Below, piece by piece: positions 24,084 to 34,800 of a stretch of 64,000 nucleotides of DNA. The notes beneath the pieces were generated by a model that saw only the letters and a list, made by a program, of their open reading frames with translations, was not told the origin of the DNA and ran no database searches. Made by a program: the position numbers and the translations under genes. The DNA is from Pogona vitticeps (Eukaryota > Chordata > Lepidosauria > Squamata > Agamidae), in assembly GCF_051106095.1 (NCBI RefSeq), contig NC_135793.1, positions 2,213,501 to 2,277,500 on the forward strand, written 5' to 3'. The number at the start of each line of letters is the position of its first letter. Position 1 is the first letter of the stretch.

Positions 24084-25765
24084 TTGCTAAGGGAATTTAT
24101 GAAGTGCCATTGATCTGCCTTACTGAACTGCTGTAAGGCTGACAATATGTTGTGTATGTTGCCTTTTTTAAAAAATAATCTTTTGATTGATTTGTATAAC
24201 CTGCCCTCCCACTGAAACAAAAGGTTGTGCAGCATCTGATGGTGTAGGCACTAAGACAGTCTGTGCCCTCCTCCTATTTACAGTCTAAAATGTAAGACAT
24301 GACAAGAAGGTATAAGGGATACAGAGGAAAGAGGAGAAAAATAAATATGGTCTCTTGTGTTGATGCTAGCAATTGAGGGATGAGGGAAGGTCCAGCCTAT
24401 TTCTGTTCCTGATTGCTACTTATTCAGTAAATTGTATGGTAGCGGAGGAAGAATGTACAGTATGTTGGGAGAGCTAGTTTTCATTATATGATGAAAATCA
24501 GATAACTACCAGGAACAGAGTCTTAGCAAGAACAAGAGGGGTAGGACTAGCCAGCCTTCCCCCCTCCCCCAAATCCGCACTGAACAATCACTCTGTAAGA
24601 TGTTTGTGTTCACCCTTTGCAGTCTTTCTGTGCCAGGCGGTTTTATTTCCAGCACAACTCCACCATTCTTCTATTGTGCATATCTGTGCAATAATAGGGC
24701 TCTGCTCATACCTCCCCTTCTAGAAACGGAGCTTCACAAGAAAAGGTAATCGATTCCTATCTAGAGGCAAGATCTTTTGAAAGGCTTCTTTATAGAGCGA
24801 GTTTTCTGAAGGTACGCAAATCTCCCTTCTCTAGAGCTCGGGGAAGAAAGACAGAAGCTGGTGAAGTAAGACCTAAAATAAGGGGAGCCCGGAGAGTGCT
24901 AAGGTGAGGCTGCTCCATCACCTCTAGATAGCTGAAAGATGCGAGCATGAAGCTGGTCCTCTTTTGAGTTCGTGGGTCTGAGCTATGCTAACTTCCCAAA
25001 TGGCATTTTACAAGGTAGAAAGATTTGGGTGACCTGGGTGCAAAAGTGCAGTTCGCTCGGTGGAGGGAAAAGCGCGAAACTGGATTTCTCTTGTTGCTCC
25101 ACGCTTGACACAGATAGATGGAAGAAGAATCAAGATGCTGCTAGATAAGGTTTGGTATCAGCACCGAGGGGTGAGAAAGGAAGAGGAAGAACGTCCTCTT
25201 TTTAAAAATGGTTTTGTCCCCCAATAACCAGCCCGAGAAAGAGTTTTCTATGAGAAAGGGGAAAAGAAGGAGGAAAATCGAGTCTTTCCACTATAAGGAA
25301 GGAGAGGAATTGGTCTATAAAGGAGTCGGCGTCTAGTCCCTCTACTGCTAGGTAACACGGACAACACTATGCGTGCATGGGTTGTGGCAACTGTGTGTGA
25401 ATCAGGTTTGTGGAAGGGCTGCTGCAGGGCCCTCCTGTAAGAATTAATGGCTCTTTGTGGGGCCGACCACGTCCCTTTGGGTGTTCAGAGAGATAGCTGG
25501 AGGCTGAAGGCCTAGAACTGGTCATACAGCCAGGCGTCGTGGCTGAGTAATAAAGCTGGTTGCAGACAAGTGAGGCTCTTTGGCAGCCGGAAGCAAAGGA
25601 ACAGAACTGTTGCAAAAGGTGTTTGGTCGTAAGCTGATATGTTAGGTATTAATGGAAAATCTCTTCTACTCCCTCTGAAACTTGCAAATATCTTTTGCTC
25701 CTCCAGGAGGTTGCCTGTTGCAGACTCTGGACAAGTTTCAGACCGCAGTGATCAAGAAGGGCCAT
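24084..25765. other. Intronic sequence, nothing clearly recognised
   Basis: At 24170-24300 the text (ACCTGCCCTCCCACTG, CAGTCTGTGCCCTCC) looks like a decayed interspersed repeat, but I cannot name it. No exon is supported. Confidence 0.4.
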
Positions 25766-25960
25766 TACAGTGGTGCCTCGCTTAACGATTACCTCGTTAA
25801 ATGACGAAACCGCTTGACGATGAGGTTTTTGCGATCACAAAACGATGTTTTGATAGGGAAAAATTGCTTAACGATGATCGGTTCCCTGCTGTACACTGCT
25901 ATCTGTTTTCAGCTGCAAGGACAGTGACATTTCAAACGATTTTACAGCTTGTTTGAGAGC
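25766..25960 (+). mobile_element. Tigger-like MITE, left part only
   Basis: TA followed by CAGTGGTGCCTCGCTTAACG is the same type of terminus as the element at 33742. The second inverted repeat is not found, so this copy is truncated on the right. Its right limit is approximate. Confidence 0.65.
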
Positions 25961-26966
25961 CTACTCAAGCAGCAACCTCTGCACAAGGGTACGGACTGGC
26001 CGGTACTGCTACCAAAGTTCCGGAAAGCCTGGAGAGAGGGAGGAAAGCAGCTGCCCTTTTGTCATGATTGGAAAAAATCAGCAATAGGCCTATAAAAACC
26101 AGAGCTGACGTTCCTGAAGGATTCAGCCGTGTTTCCTCTTCCCCATATTCTGGGCTCTGTTTTAAATAGGTGTGGAAAAAAGCTATTGGTGCAAAGTACT
26201 GTTCTGGCACTGAATCTGAACTTGGCGTGTTCCACGGCAGCATCGGCATGCCAGGGCACTGCCTACTCAGGGCTAGCCATCTCTGCCGTGCTATCGTGCA
26301 TGTGCAGGCAAGGCTACGGGCTTCAGGCATGACACTGCACAGGACTAGGGCTGTAAAGAATACTCGTTAAAGTCTTCGTTCCCATCAGCGTAGACTTCCT
26401 CAACTTCACGAGATGCCCTTGGTGAGGAACGGCCAGCCCTTTTTTCAGATTTCAAGAACACCTGAAAAGCTGTTCTCTGTGTGTGCTGTGCACCCATGGC
26501 CGATGGGATTTGCTGGTGTTCCATGTGGGCAGTTCTGGTGCATGGGGTTATATTATTATGGCTGTGTTCACACAACAGGGAAAGGCAGGGCGTAGTGGCA
26601 TATGCCACCTGCAAGCAGAAGCCGCTCTCTGGTTTTTTTTTTTATTGTGCTGTTTGAACCTATTGCTCTGGTTTGTTTTTCTCCAAACAAACCGGAGATG
26701 AAATCTACAGTTTGTTTAGGTTGTCTTCTCGATTTGTCTCTTCTCAGGATTATTATTTTTTTTGGTGGGGGGTGAGAAAGAAACAAACCAAAGTGACAGC
26801 AGTGTTGGGATTCACACAAAGTGGAGCAAAGTTGCATGCCTCTCAGTTGGGAAGTAGGCAGTAGCAGGTTTCCTCGGACTGATAAGCTAGGATTCCTGCA
26901 GTCCCGAATTATTTTATCGTGCCTATTAGGCCTGTTTGTGGAGAAATAACTTGTAGTGGCGAAGAA

Positions 26967-27228
26967 TACTGTATTTTTCCATGTATAAGACTATACTTTT
27001 GTCTAAAATCTTTAGACTAAAAATTGAGGGTCGTCTTATACACGGAAGTAAGCTGAGGAGAGAACAAACACAAGTGGAGGGGAAAGCAGGGATCAAAGCA
27101 ATCCTGCAGTGCTTTGATCATTTCCCCCCTACACTTGCGAAGCCCCCACTTAGATTTCTAAATTTGGGGTTAGAAAAGTGGGGGGTGTATTATACATGGG
27201 GGTATCTTATACACGGAAAAATACAGTA
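26967..27228. mobile_element. MITE with 24-bp inverted ends and TA flanks
   Basis: The left end CTGTATTTTTCCATGTATAA and right end TTATACACGGAAAAATACAG are inverted copies, each with a TA outside. The interior includes two further GTATAAGAC/GTCTTATAC-like motifs and no transposase frame. It is a non-autonomous mariner-type element by its TA target. Confidence 0.85.
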
Positions 27229-27554
27229 ATTTTCAGGTGGCCGTGCGGGAAGAGCAGGCTGACCAAAAGTGGTTGGCTAGTAGTGGCTCTTAGTCATGAT
27301 GGATAATATATTTCTTTTGCTACCAGAGGTAGTCCACCTTTATAGATCTGTTGCTTGGGAGCGTGAGTAAAGGGGCCTTTGCACTGTTTTCCTCATTGCG
27401 GGTTTCCCATAGGTAACAGAGAGCAGAATGCTGGACTGGATCAGGCCTTTGATCTCATCCACCATGACTGTTTAAGGGGAAGAAGTAATAAAGGAAAGAG
27501 TTTCTTCCTTTTAGCCTTCACTTTGGCTACTGTATGAATAAGTGGGTGGATGGC

Positions 27555-27695
27555 AGGGTGGATAAAAATCAATGGTTTTTTTTATAAAAGAAATCCATTT
27601 AAATCATGATTTAAATTTTAAAAGTGGATTTTTTAAATTTCAACCATCAAAAAAAATCTGTTTTATTTAAATTGATTTGGTTTGAACCTAATCTA
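27555..27695. repeat. AT-rich interspersed repeat with internal symmetry
   Basis: The text GGGTGGATAAAAATCAATGG followed by alternating AAATC and GATTTAAAT motifs matches a repeat familiar from reptile genomes. Internal pieces such as AATCATGATTTAAA are self-complementary. The family and borders are uncertain. Confidence 0.5.
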
Positions 27696-29750
27696 CTCTT
27701 GTGAATGGGCTACTAGACGTTTTCATTTGGTAGTTATTTGTGTGGATTGTTTTGAAAGGATGGATGTTTAGAGAAGATGAGCAGGAAGAACTGATGATGG
27801 AGTTGTGTAGACCATTTCCTCTTTGAGTAAGATGATGATTCCATTATACACACACTTACTTTCCCAGGTTTTTCTGGTTCCATGTAGGACATTGGGCTTG
27901 TTGTTGCCATGCCAGTTGTTGGTGTGTGTAGAGTTTTGCTAGTCCATTTGCTACTTGGCCCGAGAAAAAGCACCCGGCTTTTCTCACTTTCTTACATTCT
28001 CATCAGCCGGCGGATGAGAATTACCCTGGACGTATCTTTATATCTACTAACCGAAACAGTAGAAGGGGTACAAGCTTTGTGTGTTTGCCAGGCAAGAAAC
28101 TGGAATGTTGCATGTCCAGTCACTCAGGACAAAGTCCACACATTGAAAATGCTTTGCTTATGTCATGTTCTTTTTTTTCTTTTATCTTGTTGACATAACT
28201 GAGGGATTAACTCTGTGCGAGTCTTAGAAGTTCAAGCGTTAGGGTTAATAATTGGTAAAGTTTGAACAGGTGATCATCTAGGAGAGTTCACTCAGCAAAT
28301 TCTTTTACATTTAGACAGGCCAAGTCGACTGTATTAATATTCTGTTGAAGAGTTAATTAAAGACTACCTCCTCCTGTCTCACGAAATCCAGGGGCTTCCA
28401 AGCAGGAAAAAGGATTGCAGGGGAGTTGGGAAAAAAATAGTGGAACAGGACTAGGACATTTTCAATTAGCAAAAATAGTTTGCGACTGCTGATGATACCA
28501 CCACCCTTGCACAGACTTTGTGCCATGATGTGCTAAGGAGCTGTGGTTATTATTTAATCCTTGTGTTGTACGCTGGAATCCATTTATAGTTCCTTAGTAA
28601 GACTGTGGCTTTTGCCAGTACAGTGCTATCCTAAGGCTTCCTTTGTGTTTTAACCTCAGCCACGAGTGTACTATTTCGCCTTCTTGTGAGAGTTGATTTC
28701 CTTCTTTACTAGGTAAGAAGAAGCAGAATACTCCTGTTACCTGTGGGGGTTTCGGCGGGTCAGTATTGTGCCCCGTGCGTCGGCGCTGTTGGAGCCAGCA
28801 GTTCACTTTGTCCCTTGGCGTATGTCTAGATTTTACGATGAAAAGAAATGCGAAATGAAATGAAAGACGACTCCTTCCTTTGTTTGTCATGGTACTTAAC
28901 TTATTAGCACTGAATACAACCGCAAATGTGCATGCAGGAGGAGAACATGTATGATTCAGCAAATGGTAAAAGTACTGTAATTTGAAATGATTCAAAAAAG
29001 AGAGTAGGCAGCATGCTTGTATTGTGTTGAAAAATTTTAAATTAGCGCAACTATTCGGTGCGGCTAGAAGCAGAATGCACGCTACTGTTCTCTTGCCTGG
29101 GCTGCCTCACCGACCTACTCTTTGCTTAGACCTTTTGTTGTTTTAGACTTTGAAGCTGCCTTGCCTAAAAAAGGATAGTAGCTGTTACTGAATAAACATT
29201 TTCGTAATTGGTGTACACGGGAGTATCTGCTTTGTGATTCATATGTCGGTGATGACACAACGAGCAAGTTTGAGCCTGCTGCCATATTTAGACAGACTCT
29301 TCACCTTACTCTCCTGCAGACAGGTGTGGATTGCTTTTCATCACAAAGGGTCAGGTCTGGGTTTCTGACATGGCATCATCAGCTTCCATTTCTGAGCTGG
29401 AGATAAAGTCTTGGCTGTTTGAAACCCGATACCTGAGTGGTTAAGTTCTAAATAGGTCTCATCTACAAAAATGTTGGTGTGATACGCGAGTAATTATTGC
29501 ATGACTGATGCAGAACAATTGTATCTCCAAAGATCTTATTTACAGTCCTTTTATACCCCCTTTTCCACTCAAATCTTTGGTAGAGGAAGAGAGAGAAGTG
29601 AAACGTGAGTTAAAATTGCATGGTATGCTGGCTGATTCATTGTAGTTTTTCACTGTTTATGTGTACTCCCTGCATTTAGCACAACATTTACTCTGCTGAA
29701 TGCCGGTAGCCATATTAAATTCCGGGTATGGTTTACATACCTGGCCAGTA
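27696..29750. other. Intronic sequence, nothing recognised
   Basis: No exon, RNA gene or clear named repeat. Confidence 0.4.
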
Positions 29751-29776
29751 AATAAATAATAATAATAATAATAATA
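29751..29776. repeat. Short (AAT)n repeat
   Basis: About eight AAT units. Confidence 0.9.
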
Positions 29777-31431
29777 TGACCTGTAAGGCTGGATAATTTA
29801 CAGTTCAACTAGTGAAAACAAACAGAAGCCTTGTTGCAAACTAGGGTACTGCCAATGGCTGCTGAGCCCTCCCTTTGACTTGATCTGTCACAAGCTGTTC
29901 AGAGCTATGTCGGTCCTTTGAAACCCAAATACATTTTGGTTGGCCTTCCATAATCCGTGAAAATTCACTTACCCAATTAGAATCATTCTTTATTGGTTGT
30001 TTCCCCCCTTTTTTTGCTTCTTTCTCTCCGTGTGTCAAGATGTTAAGCACCCATTTTCATGCCTCATAATATATTAACTTGAAAACAGGAGATAATCAAA
30101 TTCGGGGAATTTGGACAACAAGTTCATGAACAACTATTTCAATGTGAAAAAATGTGCCCTTTTAGCATAACTTTAGTAGATGATAATGAAATGAACCAAG
30201 CTTGAAGTTGTGCAGGACCCGCCGTTGATACTGGAGTCTCCTAGTGAGTATATATGTCAAAAGGAGCTGCTAATCAATGCATTCCAGTCCATAGCCTTGC
30301 ATTTTTTTTCTTCCTTAGGGTGCTGTAGCTGATCTGAACATTTTGTCTACCTGGCTTATTTGAGAAACAATTTAGAGAAATGACAATGATAATATTCCAG
30401 AGTTAAGAAACCCCTTGTCTCTTTTTATAATTGCAAAATTGCTGGGCTTAACAAGCATCCTGTCCCAGACATCTTTGTCAATGTTGAAGCAGTAAATCTG
30501 TCAGCAGGCTGAAAATAAGTTTTCAATTGGATTGCAAGTTGAAAAATTAACATAAGCCTATGCAGTAATCATCAGTCTGGCAGGAAAAAGGGATCAGTTG
30601 AACGGCTTTGCAAACGTATGTTCATGCTAAGTATAACACCGGTTTGTTTATTAAAAAAACAAACTTCTAGACGAAACACATTGAGGAGTAACTGACATTT
30701 TATAATTTATTAGCCATTAGGACTAGAAATATTGCCTGACTTTAAAAGTTTCTTTGCTACTGTAACAACCGTAAAATAATAATACCAGCCTCCGTACATA
30801 GTGATAATTGCAATGCCGCCTACTGTTGTAATTGAAAATACTGGGAATATATGTTGACTTAACACATTTGACGCCATTTTGGCCACAATTGGTATTACGG
30901 AACACCTTCAGGACTGCCATATATTGCAGTCCTTTAACTCCTCAGAAGAGGCTTTCTAGTCTGAAAAACAAGGTAAGTAATGAGCACGGAGTTAATTTGG
31001 GGGGGGGGGGTCTCCTGATTGTACAGGTGCAAGAATATAGCCAGCACTGCCTCATGTCTGCAAATGGCCGAGCAAGGTGTGTAATGCTGAGAAGACAGTT
31101 CTGAGAGTCTGGCAAGAAACAGGAGGCTTCGACAGCAAAAGTTAAAAAGACATTGCCTGTGGGATGAGGTGGCTGTTTTTGGAAAACAAACCAACCAACC
31201 ACGTTTAATTGGGCCGTATATGAAAGATTAAAGCTTCACATGCCAGTAAATACAATAGTGATTTATGTAAACAACAAAACAGGTAGTGTGCTTTAGGGAA
31301 AATATGAAATTTGAATTCACTTCTTTTCCCAGAAAGATGGTGATTCGATCAGCCTCCTAGAGTGAGGTTACCGATAAATTCACATTTTGGTAAGCTGTAC
31401 GTATATAAGTTGTTTCCTCTCTTCGTTTTAG
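29777..31431. other. Intronic sequence before the first coding exon
   Basis: AT-rich. A G homopolymer lies at about 31000-31010. A polypyrimidine tract and CAG-less TTTTAG acceptor end this stretch at 31431. No other gene is seen. Confidence 0.45.
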
Positions 31432-31892
31432 GAACCCTTTCTCTTCACTGGGAGTCAAGGAGCTGCTGTTCTGTTGATGTAAATACACCCGATATCGGAG
31501 GCCATGGCTCAGTCTGCGGGAGAGGAGCCAGGCTCCAAAGTCAGAGAACTCTGCGGCGAATGCGGCCAGTTCCACTCATTGCCAGATAATCATCTTTATA
31601 ACTTCCAGGATGAAGTGGACGATGATCTGACCTGCCACATTTGCCTTCAGCCTTTGCTCCAGCCGATGGACACCCCTTGTGGACATACGTACTGTTTCAA
31701 GTGCCTTGAAAACTTCATGAGGGAGTACAGCTTCTGCCCCATGGACCGGAAAAAACTGTCTTTCCAGCATTGCCGGAAATCCAGCCTTTTAGTGAGGAAC
31801 CTCCTGGATAAGCTGATTGTTCTTTGTCCCTTTCAAGATGACTGTAAGGAGACGATGCAGCGTTGCGAGCTGGAGGCTCATTTGCAAAACAG
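31432..31892 (+). CDS. LNX2-like: LNX2-like coding exon 1: start codon and RING domain
   Basis: The acceptor TTTTAG ends at 31431 and the donor GTGAAT follows 31892. The ATG at 31504 sits in GAGGCCATGG, a strong Kozak context, and opens the only frame with the RING. The exon encodes residues 1-129 plus two bases of codon 130. The C3HC3D-type RING begins CHICLQPLL and ends CPMDRK, followed by the LNX-typical HCRKSSLLV and CPFQDDCKE. Bases 31432-31503 would be 5' UTR. Confidence 0.93.
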
Positions 31893-34800
31893 GTGAATAT
31901 TTGTCGATGAAATGACAGAAGATATGCTTCCACCTTGTCTTTGACGGCCCCTTCCTCAGCTTCTGCACATAGGTACAGTTTTGGTCTGAGAATGTTACAT
32001 GTTAGCATTGGAAAGGAACGGAGCTCCTTCCTAGTTTAGGATTCCATTGAAATTTCACCTCTTTGGTTTTCCGTTTGTAATCTTCATGTCAAAGTGGTGC
32101 TGTTTTGTGACTCACTTACATAAATATAATTCCAAAGGCTGTTTGCTGATTCAAATGAGAGCAAACCCATTGAACCACTGGGATTTACATAAGTGGTGAT
32201 GAGTTGGCATCCAGGGGTTGATCCGGTGTGTCTGCCTTAGTTGGGACTATGAATTTGAATTTGGCCTCGGTGTGCGTGTAAGTGGGGTAGCGCAATCTTG
32301 GAGGAATAAGAAGACCTGTTCATTGTAGGACAGAGCACCACACTGTTTGCAGGTGTTTAATGAATTAGACGGGTAGAGAGAGCTTTTCGTGGCAGGAGGC
32401 CCGGAATCATGGATTAGACATTGATCCCAGAACTGTTACTGCTTTCGTTCTGAAATAAAAGTGGCCAGGTTAAACAGGCATGTTCAAAGGGATGCCTAGA
32501 ACCATTTGAACGTTGATATTCTGCAATCATCGTTCTGTATGGCAAAAGATATGAGAGCATTTTGATAGAACCTTGATACTACCTTTTTTTTAGGTGGTAC
32601 AAAGTTCATTGCATAGGATGAAAATATTGTAGTAAGCAGACGTATACAGGGGTGGTGGTGCCACCACCACCAAATAATGTCTGATTTATGGCACATCTAT
32701 ATTTAAATCCGTTTCCTTTTTCTTCCCCACTTGCGCATCTTAAATCTTTATTTGCTAGCTTACTTTCAGGATTGCCCTGCCTTTCTCCTCACAGAGATAG
32801 AATCGGTGTTTTTAAATTTCCACCCTTTAAATCACACTGCCCTGGCAGCACATGTGGCTTGTATTGTGAGCGGTTGTGATGGAAACATGCTATTGAAACA
32901 TGCTATTGTTCCTTGGTCAAGAATAGATTGCCTTTGAAGTGTACTTACACAGATGTACTGTATTATATAATCTGTATACTAGTGTAAGTTATCTGTCTTC
33001 ATAATAGCCATAAAGGGCCATCAGGTCAGTTCTGACTTTTGATCACCCTTTTCAGGGTTTCCTTGGTAGAGGATACTCAGAAATGGTTTCTCATTCCTTT
33101 CTTCTGGTGGCATTTCTGGGGACGGTGCAGCTTGCCCAAGGCCACCCAGGCTGGCTCTTCTCCCAGAAGGCACAAGTGGGGAATTGAACTCTTTAACTTC
33201 TGCTCCACAGCCAGATACTTAACTCATTGAGTTATCCAACCAGCTAAGTAATCTATATTATTAGGTACTAAACATATCTTGACTTTAATACAAATGAGAG
33301 AGCAACCTTAGTTTCTTGTTGGTGGGTTTGAGCAAAAAACATTCAGTAAATCACACTGAAGATGCAGCCAGTAGGTTGATGCTGTTGGTCAACTAGAACG
33401 AAAAATGACTCAATGGCAGCTGTGCTGGGAAAATAGTCACTTTTTAAAAACGTTTGAGCGATATTTCCAAAAAAAAAAAGCCCTGTGCGAATACAGTATA
33501 CCAATTCAGAGGAGTCATACTCTCCTATTCCATTGTAAATATTGATGATAATATTACAAAAACATAGAGGATTTTTGAATTCATTTATGGATTTAAAAGA
33601 GATAAACACATGGCCGATTAAAATGACAACCGCACCAAACAATGCATAACGTGTCAAAACAGCATTACCGATCCAATTCAAAGGTAAAACAAAAGTTTAG
33701 ACTCTCTGATTTACTTTCTCCTTCTTGACAAAATGTAAATACAGTGGTGCCCCACATAGTGACAATTTTTCCGGTACGGATTATCGCATAGCGACGATAA
33801 TCCGTTCCGGAAAAATCGTCGCTATACGGATTCGTCGCTATGCGGAACAAAAAAGCCCATAGGAATGCATTAAAACACGTTTAATGCGTTCCTATGGGCA
33901 AAAAACTCACCGTTATGCAAAAATCCTCCATTTTCGCTGCCCAGTAAGCAAAGAAAGGGTGCAAAAACACTGCAGGCGGCCATTTTTTACCCGGCGGCCA
34001 TTTTGGAACCGCCGATCAGCTGTTAGAAAAAACACCGCTATGCAAAAATCGGTAAGCGAAACAGCTTACCGATCGTCGCAAAGCGATGTTTTACCATTTG
34101 AAACATCGCAATACGATCGCTTTTGTGATTGCAAAAAAGCCATCGCTATGCGGATTCTTCGTTAAACGGGGCGCGCATTATGCGGGGCACCACTGTAATC
34201 TTTTAGTCAACTAAGACAATATTAGGGACATGGTGGCGCTGCGGGTTAAACCGCAGAAGCCGCTGTGCTGCAAGGTCAGAAGACCAGCTGTCGTGAGATC
34301 GAATCCATGCGACGGAGTGAGCTCCTGCCAACCTAGCCATTCAAAAGCATGGAAAAATGCAAAAAATGCGAGTAGATAAATAGGGACCACCTTGGTGGGA
34401 AGGTCACGGCGTTCTGTGTCTAGTCGCACTGGCCACGTGACCACGGAAACTGTCTACAGACAAACGCTGGCTCTACGGCTTGGAGATGGGGATGAGCACT
34501 GCTCCCTAGAGTGGGACACGACTGGACTAAATGTCAAGGGGAACCGTTGACTAAGACCATGTTAGCTATTCTTACTTCTTCCAAGCGGCATATCCACTAG
34601 TTGTTGTTTTGAAAAATAGCTCCTCAGTTCAGAGTTTAGAAGACTAGACCCTTTGAGTATGGGCAGTCCTCCTCAGAGGTGTTGTTTCTCCATGAGCCAC
34701 TCACATTGTTGTCTCCTATTAGGCTACATTCATATTTGCACAGGACTTGCTTTCTAAGTCCTATTATGACCCTTTTAAAATGTCTTATTGCATATTAATC

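Noticed and set aside
34224-34300. Possible tRNA gene from A and B box matches
   Set aside because: The boxes belong to the head of a Sauria-type SINE; no intact cloverleaf or terminator follows.
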